Below are positions 43,740-52,113 of a stretch of DNA of 62,494 bases, piece after piece. Numbering within the stretch: the first letter of the stretch is position 1; each line of letters opens with the position of its first letter. The translations under genes were made by a program, and so were the position numbers. This stretch comes from an uncultured Mycoplasmatota bacterium (lineage in GTDB: Bacteria; Bacillota_I; Bacilli_A; RF39; UBA660), in assembly GCA_900556025.1 (NCBI GenBank), contig USNG01000003.1, positions 1-62,494 of the forward strand, read 5' to 3'. Under the pieces are notes generated by a model that worked only from the letters and a program-made list of their open reading frames with translations, did no database searches and was not told the DNA's origin.

Positions 43740-45247
43740 ATAAAGTTAAAGTAAATGATTTTATTGATGTTTTAGCTAGATGTAAAGGTTTTAATACAGA
43801 AATAACTGATATTGTTAAAGAATATATGCAGAAAGTAATTTCTAAATATGAAAAAGTGTTTCCTAATGGAATAGATGCCTCTTTAGATAATAATAAATAT
43901 TTTATTAAACCCGTTAATGGTAGATATTCTATAGAAGACTTTTTACTTAATAGAATGTTTAGAAGTATTAATTCAATAGATGCAAATCATGTTGATGGCG
44001 AAGCATCTGCGACTTTTTATCCAACAATAGGTAACATATCTTATGATAAATCTAAAATGGTTCGGTCTTTATATTCTTATTTTTTTAGAATAGGCAAAGA
44101 GAAATATTATATTTTAAAAAATAAAGATATTATAAAAGCACGTTTTAAGCATACTATGATGCATGAACTTGGTCATGCGTTAAAAAATAAGTATGATGGA
44201 TGTTATGATTGTAGATTTGAAGATGATTATAAAAGGGTGTATGATGAATTAGCTAAATTAAAAGAATATAATGGTATTCTTACTCCTTATGATGAAATAA
44301 GAAAGTCTAAAGATGAAGATAACTATCAACGATGTGTATTTAATGGATTAACTTATTGTGGTAAAAATAGTAAAAAATTTTTTGTTAATGAACATCATTT
44401 AATATTAGATGAAGAAATTAATGAATCAGAAGCAATGGAGTTTAGTGAATATAATACTGGAGTAATAAAAATTTATTATTTAGATAGTGGATTTGTCAGA
44501 AATAGAAATCTTGGTGTTGGTTATTATAGTGATTGTGGCGATATGTTTAGAATATTGCTTGGTGATAAAGAAATATTTGAACTATTATATGTTGATCCTA
44601 AAAAAGGAATAAAAAAATTTAATAGTTTATATAATGATGTTTTAAGAGAATTTTATGGTAGTGAAGAAACAGCTCTTGATTTACTTGTTAAAAATATTAA
44701 TAATTTAGAAAAAAAAGCTAATGTTGTAAAAATGAATGAAGCTTTTGCTAGATGTTTAGAGCAAAAAGTAAATAGATGTTTTAATGATGCTAGTGTTAGT
44801 AATAATGAATTATTAAGACAAATAAGAACATATAGATATTTCTTTTATTCTTATGATAATCCAAATAGAAATTTAAAATTAAGATCTCATCAAATATTAA
44901 ATGAATTAGAAAAAAGAGTTATGTCTAGAAATATTTCTGCAGTAAGTAGTGTATATCAAAAAATGCTTAGATATAAAAAATTCCATTTTGATGCAGATAA
45001 AGTTTTAAGAAAAAGATATAATGAAAGATATAGTAATGGAGCTAGTGTAAAAGAATTAAATCAATTGGCTGTTGTAATTAAAAACAATGCTGGTAACTAT
45101 TATATGTTATGTGAAGATATTAAATTCTATGAAAAAACTGATAAATCTAAAAGAGCATATTTAGATAAAATATTTGATAGTAAATATTCTTATGAACTTA
45201 CTATTAGTTACCCAATTTTTGATAAAGAAAAAAGGCTACGAATGTAG
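43736..45247 (+). CDS. HExxH protein coupled to the transglutaminase-like gene
   Basis: A 503-residue soluble protein. HELGH near residue 143 lies in MMHELGHALKN, and NESEAMEF about 95 residues later (after HHLILDEEI) offers a Glu third ligand, a gluzincin-like layout. The rest is basic and helical, without known domains or export signal. The gene starts within the stop of the transglutaminase-like gene, with GAGAGGT upstream. Two putative peptidases in one operon suggest a shared target. Its end overlaps the convergent radical SAM gene by 12 bp inside a bidirectional terminator. Confidence 0.62.
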   Translation: MNKVKVNDFIDVLARCKGFNTEITDIVKEYMQKVISKYEKVFPNGIDASLDNNKYFIKPVNGRYSIEDFLLNRMFRSINSIDANHVDGEASATFYPTIGNISYDKSKMVRSLYSYFFRIGKEKYYILKNKDIIKARFKHTMMHELGHALKNKYDGCYDCRFEDDYKRVYDELAKLKEYNGILTPYDEIRKSKDEDNYQRCVFNGLTYCGKNSKKFFVNEHHLILDEEINESEAMEFSEYNTGVIKIYYLDSGFVRNRNLGVGYYSDCGDMFRILLGDKEIFELLYVDPKKGIKKFNSLYNDVLREFYGSEETALDLLVKNINNLEKKANVVKMNEAFARCLEQKVNRCFNDASVSNNELLRQIRTYRYFFYSYDNPNRNLKLRSHQILNELEKRVMSRNISAVSSVYQKMLRYKKFHFDADKVLRKRYNERYSNGASVKELNQLAVVIKNNAGNYYMLCEDIKFYEKTDKSKRAYLDKIFDSKYSYELTISYPIFDKEKRLRM

Positions 45248-45254
45248 TCTTTTT
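45229..45254. terminator. Bidirectional terminator, HExxH gene versus radical SAM gene
   Basis: AAAAAGGCTAC (45229-45239), loop GAAT, GTAGTCTTTTT (45244-45254). A-run and T-run flank the GC stem, so it can work in both directions; both stop codons are inside. Confidence 0.75.
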
Positions 45255-46159
45255 CCTTGGAATGAATCTCTTTTTAATAATTCTTTATCTATATCATTTA
45301 ATAAACATACTTTTTTAAGTAACCATTGTGGTTCGATTAACAATTCTTTTATAGGGTCACCTGTTATTCTATTAATAACAATATCTTCTCTTAAATATTC
45401 TAATTGATCACAAACTATATCTATATATTCTTCTTTTGTTAATATATGAAAATGTTCTCTATTATATAGTTCTGCGATTTTAGTACCTTTTAAAATAAAT
45501 AACATATGTATTTTTATGCCTTGTATGTCTAGTGATGAAACATATTTTGCAGTTTCAATCATGTCTTCTTTTGTTTCATATGGTAAACCATTTATTATAT
45601 GTACAACTATATTTATGTTTCTTTTTCTTAGTTCTTTGACACAATCTTCAAATTGAGTTAATGTGTGTCCTCTGTTAATTAAATCTGATGTTTTTTGATG
45701 GATTGTTTGAAGCCCTAATTCTATTACTAAGTCTGTTCTTTTATTTAATTCTTCTAAATAATTATAGCATTCTTTTGTGATAGCATCACATCTTGTTGCA
45801 ATATTTAAACCAATAACATTTGGTAAATTTAATATTGATTCATAACTTTCTTTTAGTATGTTTAGTGGTGCATAAGTATTTGTGTCTGCTTGAAAGTATC
45901 CAATGTATTTTGAGTTGGGCCATTTATGTTCCATAACTGATTTTACTTTATAGAATTGTTTTATTAAAGGCATGTTTCTATTTTCACCACTACCATTAAA
46001 ACAATATATACATCCACTTGAATTCTTTTTATTTGGACAACCAAATCCAGCATTTAAACTTACTTTAAAAACTTTACTATTATATTTCTTTTTATAGTAA
46101 TAATTTAATGTATGATATCTCTTATTATCTAATGTATATTTAAACTTATTTTCTTTCAT
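45236..46159 (-). CDS. Radical SAM protein, TIGR01212 (YhcC-like) family
   Basis: A 307-residue protein. The iron-sulfur Cys motif is CX8CX2C (Cys 41, 50, 53; FGCPNKKNSSGCIYC), with a conserved N-terminus (YNSKVFKVSLNAGFGCPN), GYFQADTNTY, LNIATRCDAI and ELGLQTIHQKT, all typical of TIGR01212. The reaction of this family is not established. The start is unusual: a TATAAT (46166-46171) ends 6 bases before ATG, and the only Shine-Dalgarno-like GAGG overlaps it at a 12-base distance. So it is either leaderless from its own promoter or read from the structured RNA upstream. Confidence 0.88.
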   Translation of the reverse strand: MKENKFKYTLDNKRYHTLNYYYKKKYNSKVFKVSLNAGFGCPNKKNSSGCIYCFNGSGENRNMPLIKQFYKVKSVMEHKWPNSKYIGYFQADTNTYAPLNILKESYESILNLPNVIGLNIATRCDAITKECYNYLEELNKRTDLVIELGLQTIHQKTSDLINRGHTLTQFEDCVKELRKRNINIVVHIINGLPYETKEDMIETAKYVSSLDIQGIKIHMLFILKGTKIAELYNREHFHILTKEEYIDIVCDQLEYLREDIVINRITGDPIKELLIEPQWLLKKVCLLNDIDKELLKRDSFQGKRLHS

Positions 46160-46179
46160 ATTTATATTATACCTCAGTT

Positions 46180-46291
46180 TAAAATAAAAAAATAGGACCG
46201 CTCACCCCCTGATGAGCAGTCCGGAAAAAAGAATAAAAAGGGGTTGGCTAGTGTGATACTAGCACCAATTCGCCTAATAGTGAATTGGTAA
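46180..46291 (-). ncRNA. Putative structured RNA 2 (small RNA or attenuated leader)
   Basis: On the minus strand, after a consensus promoter, come hairpin ACCAATTC/GAATTGGT (46264-46289), hairpin GCTAGT/ACTAGC (46247-46263), an unpaired CCAACCCC segment, and a strong terminator GGACTGCTCA/TGAGCGGTCC (46195-46222) with a GGGGG-containing loop and a T-rich tail. The terminator has a U-G pair on this strand that would be a C-A mismatch on the other, which supports the orientation. CCCC could pair with the GGGG in the terminator loop, giving a switchable fold. It is either an independent small RNA or the leader of the radical SAM gene 20 bases downstream. No known riboswitch class is recognised. 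Confidence 0.62.
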
Positions 46292-46297
46292 GTCTAT

Positions 46298-46326
46298 ATA
46301 CTAATGTAAAAGTACTATTTTGTCAA
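46298..46326 (-). promoter_or_regulatory. Promoter of structured RNA 2
   Basis: On the minus strand, TTGACA (46321-46326), a 17-bp spacer and TAGTAT (46298-46303). The expected start near 46291 is just before the first hairpin. Confidence 0.75.
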
Positions 46327-46391
46327 GATAAAAGTTTAAAAAAATTAAAAAAAATTTAAGAGAAAAAATTGTTTAAAAAAAGATACTTTTG

Positions 46392-46400
46392 TGATATAAT
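46392..46400 (+). promoter_or_regulatory. Extended -10 promoter of recG
   Basis: TGATATAAT. An ATG directly after the box (46401) is in frame, but the GGAGG at 46415-46419 sets the real start at 46428. Confidence 0.6.
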
Positions 46401-46427
46401 ATGGAAGATTTACTGGAGGAACCAATA

Positions 46428-48431
46428 ATGAACAATTTAGAATCTATTAAAGGACTTGGTCCGAAAACTCTACAATGTTTAAATAATTTAGGAATAAATA
46501 ATATAGATGATTTAGTTAATTATTATCCTTATAGACATGATATTATTGTTTTAAATGATATAAAGACAGCAGTTGATAAACAAAATGTTGTTATTGAGTG
46601 TATTGTTGACTCTGTACCTTTAACAAGGAGATTTAGGGCTAATATGACTTCTCTTACTTTTAGAGCTATGTCTAATAAGAAAATGATTGCTGTTGTTATA
46701 TTTAATAGAGCATTTTTAAAAACACATATTAAACCTGGAAGTGTAGTTACAGTAATAGGTAAATATGATGCTTTAAAAAATACTGTTATAGCTTCTGATA
46801 TAAAGTTTGAAAAATTAGTTAGTGGTTCTGTTGAAAGTATTTATCATTTAACGAGTGGTCTTACTTCTAAACAATTAAAAAAATATATAGCTGAGGTATT
46901 ACCTAAATATGATAATTATACTGATTATATACCTGATTATTTAAATCAAAAATATAATTTTATTAGTAAAAAAGATGCTGTTAATATGATTCATTTACCA
47001 AAGAATGAAGAAGAAGTTAAAAAAGCACTTATTAAATTAAAATATGAAGAGTTATTTGAATTCATGTTTAAGATTAATTATTTAAAAGAAATTAATAAAG
47101 AAAGTAAAGCAGGTTATATTAGAAATATTGATCCAGAAGAAGTTAATAGTTTTATTAGAGAACTTCCTTTTGAGTTAACAACTGATCAAGATAAAGCTGT
47201 ATTAGAAATATATAAAGATATGACATCTAGTAGAAGAATGAATAGAATGCTTCAAGGTGATGTTGGAAGTGGTAAAACAATTATATCTGTTATTGCTGCT
47301 TATATAAATTATTTAAGTAAACATCAAACTGCTTTAATGGCTCCAACTGAAGTACTTGCTTATCAACATTATGAAACAATTAAAAATATTTTAGCTAATA
47401 CTAAAATAAGAGTTGATTTATTAGTTGGAAGTATGAAAAAGAAAGAAAAAGATGAAGTTGTTGAAAAATTAAAGAGTGGTAAGATAGATTTTATTATTGG
47501 AACACATGCTTTATTAAGCGAAAATGTTGTATTTAAAAAACTAGGATTGGTTATAACAGATGAACAACATAGATTTGGAGTTAATCAAAGAGCTAATTTA
47601 AAAAATAAGGGATTACTTCCAGATACATTATATATGTCTGCTACACCTATACCTAGAACATTTGCATTAACTATATATGGAGATATGGATATATCAAATA
47701 TAAAAACTAAACCTAAAGGTAGAAAAGAAATTAAAACATTAATAAAAAATGAAAATGAACTTAATGAAGTTTATGAAATGATGATGAATGAAATAGAAAA
47801 TAAACATCAAGTTTATATAGTTTCACCATTAATTGAAGAAAGTGAAGGAGCAGTTGATTTAACAACTGTTAATGAAATAAAAAGAAATATTGATCTTTAT
47901 TTTAAAGGTAAAGTTAAGAGTGCAATTATGCATGGAAAATTATCTAAAGCTGATAAAGATAAGATAATGGATGAATTTAAAAAAGGAAAAATAGACATTT
48001 TGATAAGTACTACTGTTATAGAAGTAGGTATAGATGTTAAAAATGCTACTATGATGGTAATATATAACGCTAATATGTTTGGTCTTGCAACACTTCATCA
48101 ATTAAGAGGAAGAGTTGGTAGAAATGAATTTGAATCTAAATGTGTTTTAATAGGTGAAGAAGATAATCCAAGACTTAAAGTATTAAGTGAAAGTAATGAT
48201 GGATTTTATATCACTGAAAAAGATTATGAGATGCGTGGAGAAGGAGATTTATTTGGAGTTAAACAAAGTGGTGATATGGAATTTAAAATAGCTAATTTGC
48301 ATCAAGATATGAAGATATTATTACAAGCACGTGATGATTCAAAAGAATTTTTAGATAATAATATAAAGAATAATTTTGCAAATTATCAAGAATATGCTAA
48401 AATAGTAAAGGAAATTATGAATTTAGATTAA
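46428..48431 (+). CDS. recG: ATP-dependent DNA helicase RecG
   Basis: A 667-residue protein, close to the usual ~680. The N-terminal wedge/OB domain begins SIKGLGPKTLQCLNNLGI and DLVNYYPYRH. The helicase core has Walker A GDVGSGKT near 275, DEQHRFGVNQR near 372, SATPIPRT near 400 and the C-terminal LRGRVGRNEFESKC. It rewinds stalled forks and D-loops in recombination repair. The start is set by TGGAGGA. yebC follows 17 bp downstream. Confidence 0.96.
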   Translation: MNNLESIKGLGPKTLQCLNNLGINNIDDLVNYYPYRHDIIVLNDIKTAVDKQNVVIECIVDSVPLTRRFRANMTSLTFRAMSNKKMIAVVIFNRAFLKTHIKPGSVVTVIGKYDALKNTVIASDIKFEKLVSGSVESIYHLTSGLTSKQLKKYIAEVLPKYDNYTDYIPDYLNQKYNFISKKDAVNMIHLPKNEEEVKKALIKLKYEELFEFMFKINYLKEINKESKAGYIRNIDPEEVNSFIRELPFELTTDQDKAVLEIYKDMTSSRRMNRMLQGDVGSGKTIISVIAAYINYLSKHQTALMAPTEVLAYQHYETIKNILANTKIRVDLLVGSMKKKEKDEVVEKLKSGKIDFIIGTHALLSENVVFKKLGLVITDEQHRFGVNQRANLKNKGLLPDTLYMSATPIPRTFALTIYGDMDISNIKTKPKGRKEIKTLIKNENELNEVYEMMMNEIENKHQVYIVSPLIEESEGAVDLTTVNEIKRNIDLYFKGKVKSAIMHGKLSKADKDKIMDEFKKGKIDILISTTVIEVGIDVKNATMMVIYNANMFGLATLHQLRGRVGRNEFESKCVLIGEEDNPRLKVLSESNDGFYITEKDYEMRGEGDLFGVKQSGDMEFKIANLHQDMKILLQARDDSKEFLDNNIKNNFANYQEYAKIVKEIMNLD

Positions 48432-48448
48432 TTTAAGGAGGAAATATT

Positions 48449-49162
48449 ATGGGAAGAGCTCATGAAGTTAGAGCAAAAGCAATGGCTGCTACTGCTGCTA
48501 AAAAATCAAAATTATATTCAATTTATGCAAAAGAAATTATGAAAGCTGCTAAAGGTAATCCTGATCCAACTAGTAATGATGCATTAAGAAGAATTATTGA
48601 AAAGGCTAAAAGAGAACAAGTTCCAGCTGATGTAATTAATAGAAATATTGATAAAGCTAAAAAAGGTGAAGTTGAAAACTTTGATGTTGTAGAATATGAA
48701 GCATTTGCACAAGGTGGAAGTAATTTAATAGTTAAATGTCTAACTGATAATCCAAATAGAACAATTAGTTTTGTTAAAACTGTATTTAATAAATGTGGAG
48801 CTAAAATAGCTGGACAAAATGCTGTTAGTTTTATGTATGAACATTTAGGTGCTGTAGGACTTAAAGGTCATAGTGAAGATGAAGTTATGGAAGCTTTAAT
48901 TAATGCTGATGTAGATGTAAATGATATTGAAGTAGAAGATGATATGATTGTTGTTTATACTGATGTAGCTAATTTAAATAATGCTAAGAAAGCATTAGAA
49001 GATGCATTTCCAGGTATAACATTTGAAATAGATGAAATTGCTTATTATGCTAAAGATACAGTTCAATTAACAGATGAAGAAAAAGAAAAATTCACAAGAC
49101 TTTTAGATATGCTTGATGATTTAGACGATGTAAGTAATGTTTATCATAATGTAGAGTTATAA
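48449..49162 (+). CDS. YebC/PmpR family protein
   Basis: A 237-residue protein with the family N-terminus MGRAHEVRAKAM and the blocks ALRRIIEKAKREQVPADVI and YEAFAQGGSNLIVK. Members bind DNA or, as shown for some YebC proteins, help ribosomes at proline stretches; the role here is not decided by the sequence. AAGGAGG precedes the start. It is co-transcribed with recG and ends in a terminator. Confidence 0.93.
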   Translation: MGRAHEVRAKAMAATAAKKSKLYSIYAKEIMKAAKGNPDPTSNDALRRIIEKAKREQVPADVINRNIDKAKKGEVENFDVVEYEAFAQGGSNLIVKCLTDNPNRTISFVKTVFNKCGAKIAGQNAVSFMYEHLGAVGLKGHSEDEVMEALINADVDVNDIEVEDDMIVVYTDVANLNNAKKALEDAFPGITFEIDEIAYYAKDTVQLTDEEKEKFTRLLDMLDDLDDVSNVYHNVEL

Positions 49163-49176
49163 AAACTCTATTTTTT
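49152..49176 (+). terminator. Terminator after yebC
   Basis: TAGAGTT (49152-49158) and AACTCTA (49164-49170), then TTTTTT. The stop codon lies in the loop. Confidence 0.8.
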
Positions 49177-49209
49177 AATTGGAAAAAACTTTTAATTGAC
49201 ATTTAATTA

Positions 49210-49218
49210 TGTTATAAT
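49210..49218 (+). promoter_or_regulatory. Extended -10 promoter of the type IV secretion-like operon
   Basis: TGTTATAAT, with a TTGACA at 49196-49201 that is too close (11 bp) to act as its -35. Transcription would start about 30 bases before the VirB6-like gene. Confidence 0.5.
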
Positions 49219-49252
49219 TTGTTATAGAATATTATTGAATGGAAGTGAGTCT

Positions 49253-51193
49253 ATGACGTTTTTGTCTTCATTTATAAATATACTGTCAGGTAGTGTTTCA
49301 TGGATACAATCTGTATTGTATACTGTTTGTTTATGGTTTGATGGAATAATATATTCATTAGTTTCATATGCATTTGAATTATTTATGATTATGTGTCAAT
49401 TAAACTATAATTCTTTATACTTTGCTATATCACCATTATTAGATAGAGTAGAAGCTGTAATTGTAGTTGTAATACTATTTAAAGTTGCAATTGAATTGAT
49501 ACAATGTTTGATAAATCCGGATAATCTAAAGAAGAGTGGTCCTGATTTGATTAAGAATATTGCAATTTCTGCAATTATAGTTGTAAGTTATAATTTTGTT
49601 TTTGGGGTAATAAATGAATTATCTATGTTAATTGTTGGTACTCCTGAAGGATATGATTTTACTTATTTATCTTCACTTGCTGATGTAAGTAGTGAACAAG
49701 ATGAAGGATTAATTATGAGATTCTTGTTTGGAAGTGATTCGGCAAGTAATGGAAATATTGGAGATTATTTATCTTATAAAACTGTCACTATGTTCCTTTA
49801 TGATAATGATGGTGGTAATCAATCCGTGTTAAATGCTATTTCTACTGGAAGTGGTGATTATGACTTTACAAAGTTGTCTACTTTACCTGTTAGAAGTGGA
49901 AAAATAGAATATAAATATCCTGTCATTAGTGGAATTATGGGATTATATTTAATATATAGTTTAGTTAGTATGGCTGTTCAAGTTGGAGTCAGAATGTTTA
50001 AACTGTTGGTGTTACAATTGTTAACTCCAGTAGCTGCTATGTCGATTATAGGTGGTGGAACTAAAGCTAAGCCTTGGTCAAACTATGTAAGTACACTTGT
50101 TTCGACTTTTATGGAGTTATTTATTAGAATGTTTACGACATTGCTTACTGTATGTTTAATATTGTTATTTTTTGAAAATATTGATGAATTCTTTGGAGCA
50201 AACAATGTTGGAACAGGAATGACTAGATTCTTTATTATTGCTATCTTGATTGTTGCTGGCTTTAGACTTTCTAAAGTTATTCCTGAATTAATTGATAAAG
50301 TTATGGGAACTAAGATGGCTGGACAAAAGAGCAACTTTGGTAATGCTGTAAGTAGTATTATTGGTGGTGGTATTGGACTTGGCGTTGGTGCTGCTACTGG
50401 ACTTGCTGCTGGAATTACTTCTGGTGCTGGACTTGGTGCTATTGGAACAACATTAACTGGAGCTGTAAGTGGATTTACAAGTGGATTTAAAGGAAATACT
50501 GTTGCTGAAAAGTTCAAAAATATTGGTGGCATAAATGCTGCTAATAAGCAAAGAGCTCAAGACCTTGTTGCTAGAGGTGGCTATGGTAATATAGCTCTTG
50601 GAGGAATTGAAAGTCTTGCATTTACTGGGTCTAGACAAGATGCAAAAATTGATAAATTAGATAAACAAGCTTCTGCATTAGAGGCATATAATGAAGCTGC
50701 CACTGCTGCTGTTAAAGATAATAAATTCTCTGATTTGATCAGTTCAGGTGGCTTGTCAAGTGCAGAAGAAGCTGCTGCTGATTCTAGTTATAATGAAGGA
50801 TGGAAAGGAGTTAAGTTTGGCGATAATAAAGATTCATTTGTTGAAAATATGTTAAAATATGACAAGAGTTATATTGCTGCACAATCTGCGTTAGACACTG
50901 CTCAATTATCCGGAAATGAAGCTAGTATTGCTCAAGCTATGGAAAATCTTCAAACTACGAGAGTTAAATCTGAAGATAATGCTAAGAAATTATATGATAA
51001 TGCTACAAATTACTATGCTGATCATGATGAAGTTGCAAGTGCTGCTAAAGCTAAATACAATAAGAAAGCTAATAGGGATGCTAGTACTAACATTGATTAC
51101 AAGAAAGAGAAAACTGCTATTGCTAATGAAAAACGTAGAATTACTAGTTCAGATAGCTATGCTAGAGCTCATGGAAAGAAACCTAAAAATTAA
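49253..51193 (+). CDS. VirB6/PrgH-like polytopic membrane protein of a type IV secretion system
   Basis: A 646-residue protein. ATG 49253 follows GGAAGTGAG. The first ~370 residues have about seven to eight hydrophobic segments (KVAIELIQCLINPDNLKKSG loop near 75-95, later VGVRMFKLLVLQLLTPVAA). Then a Gly/Ala zipper-like segment (about 385-420), and a charged helical cytoplasmic tail rich in Ala, Asp and Lys. This is the layout of VirB6/TrbL-like channel proteins in Gram-positive conjugation machines. It is the first gene of the operon. Identification rests on topology and the following PrgI, VirB4 and VirD4 genes. Confidence 0.72.
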   Translation: MTFLSSFINILSGSVSWIQSVLYTVCLWFDGIIYSLVSYAFELFMIMCQLNYNSLYFAISPLLDRVEAVIVVVILFKVAIELIQCLINPDNLKKSGPDLIKNIAISAIIVVSYNFVFGVINELSMLIVGTPEGYDFTYLSSLADVSSEQDEGLIMRFLFGSDSASNGNIGDYLSYKTVTMFLYDNDGGNQSVLNAISTGSGDYDFTKLSTLPVRSGKIEYKYPVISGIMGLYLIYSLVSMAVQVGVRMFKLLVLQLLTPVAAMSIIGGGTKAKPWSNYVSTLVSTFMELFIRMFTTLLTVCLILLFFENIDEFFGANNVGTGMTRFFIIAILIVAGFRLSKVIPELIDKVMGTKMAGQKSNFGNAVSSIIGGGIGLGVGAATGLAAGITSGAGLGAIGTTLTGAVSGFTSGFKGNTVAEKFKNIGGINAANKQRAQDLVARGGYGNIALGGIESLAFTGSRQDAKIDKLDKQASALEAYNEAATAAVKDNKFSDLISSGGLSSAEEAAADSSYNEGWKGVKFGDNKDSFVENMLKYDKSYIAAQSALDTAQLSGNEASIAQAMENLQTTRVKSEDNAKKLYDNATNYYADHDEVASAAKAKYNKKANRDASTNIDYKKEKTAIANEKRRITSSDSYARAHGKKPKN

Positions 51194-51224
51194 TTATATT
51201 TTGATATAGAAAGGAAAAGAGAGT

Positions 51225-51557
51225 ATGAATGGATATTTAATACCTGCTAATAGTAAGAAAAGTCAATTGATATTTGGTTTATTTAAACTAAGAGATTTAA
51301 TTATATTACTTACTGGTGTGTTAGTTACTTTAGTATTTTTGTTCTTAATTAGTGCTGATTCATTAATATTTATAGTAATTAAATTATTACCGTTATGTTT
51401 ATCATTGATATTAGTTATGCCAATTGCGTTTTATCATAATGTATTAGACTTCTTAAAAGAATTTTTCTTATTCTATTCTGCAGAAATTAATGGGGGTAAT
51501 CAATATAGATGGAGAGGATGGTGTGCTACAAGTGGATTCGACGATGAAAAAAAGTAA
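51225..51557 (+). CDS. PrgI family (VirB3-like) membrane protein
   Basis: A 110-residue protein with two adjacent membrane segments (about 28-46 and 50-68) and the PrgI-type N-terminus IPANSKKSQLIFGLFKLRDLII. PrgI/VirB3 proteins sit beside VirB4 in the inner membrane complex. The gene is directly upstream of the VirB4-like pair and overlaps it by 14 bp. AAAGGA precedes the start. Confidence 0.82.
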   Translation: MNGYLIPANSKKSQLIFGLFKLRDLIILLTGVLVTLVFLFLISADSLIFIVIKLLPLCLSLILVMPIAFYHNVLDFLKEFFLFYSAEINGGNQYRWRGWCATSGFDDEKK

Positions 51558-52113
51558 AGTAAACCCAAAGAATTCCAGTTGGGCTGAAAATTGGATTCCT
51601 GTTAGAGGTATTCAAAATGGAGAAATTATACTAGACAATGGTTACAGAGTTACTGGAGTGAAAGTTAGACCAAGAAACATATTTATTTTAGATTATGATA
51701 GTCAGTCTAATGCTATATTTAACTTAAGAAGTTTCTATAATACTATGGATTATGATTTTTGGTTAATTGTATCTGATAGACCAGTTGATATTAATGTATA
51801 TCTTGCTCAATTAAAATTGTTATATAATTCTGTTCAAACTCAATCTATTAGAAAGTTAGTTAGAGAAGATATAGATAAAGCTAATTTATTTATGAGCAAA
51901 GAAGTTAATGTAACTGATACTGAATATTTCATTCTATTCAAAGATAGAAGACCTGAAATTATTCAAAAGAGAATACAAAATATAGTGTCTGGTTTAGCTA
52001 ATGCTGGACTACAATCTGCTCAAGTAAGTAATGATGATTTAAGAGTTTTACTTGATGGATTTATGAATGGTGGAGACACAACCAAGTTTGGAACGGTGAT
52101 GAGTAGTATATGA
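51544..52113 (+). CDS. VirB4 N-terminal half (separate gene)
   Basis: A 189-residue protein corresponding to the N-terminal, non-ATPase part of VirB4/TrbE: SWAENWIPVRGIQNGEIILD, then VTGVKVRPRNIFILDYDSQS and DYDFWLIVSDRPVDINVYLA. It has no Walker motifs. The start is uncertain: ATG 51544 lies within the end of prgI and has only AGTGGA upstream; an ATG at 51490 has no site. Its stop overlaps the next ATG (ATGA, 52110-52113), in a different frame from the ATPase half. Together the two halves (189 + 596) equal a normal VirB4. Confidence 0.72.
   Translation: MKKSKVNPKNSSWAENWIPVRGIQNGEIILDNGYRVTGVKVRPRNIFILDYDSQSNAIFNLRSFYNTMDYDFWLIVSDRPVDINVYLAQLKLLYNSVQTQSIRKLVREDIDKANLFMSKEVNVTDTEYFILFKDRRPEIIQKRIQNIVSGLANAGLQSAQVSNDDLRVLLDGFMNGGDTTKFGTVMSSI

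Noticed and set aside
46180..46326. T-box leader
   Set aside because: There is no AGGGTGGNACCGCG-type T-box sequence and the downstream gene is not an amino-acid-related enzyme or tRNA synthetase.
46401..46427. recG start at the ATG immediately after TATAAT
   Set aside because: It would need a leaderless start on a non-conserved extension, while GGAGG at 46415-46419 is ideally placed for ATG 46428, where RecG homology begins.
49196..49218. TTGACA-TATAAT as a standard -35/-10 pair before the VirB6-like gene
   Set aside because: The spacing is only 11 bp; the extended -10 TGTTATAAT is the more likely promoter element.
50083..50532. Minus-strand proline/alanine-rich frame opposite the VirB6-like gene
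   Set aside because: It mirrors Gly/Ala codons of the Gly-zipper segment in the plus-strand gene; there is no initiation signal.
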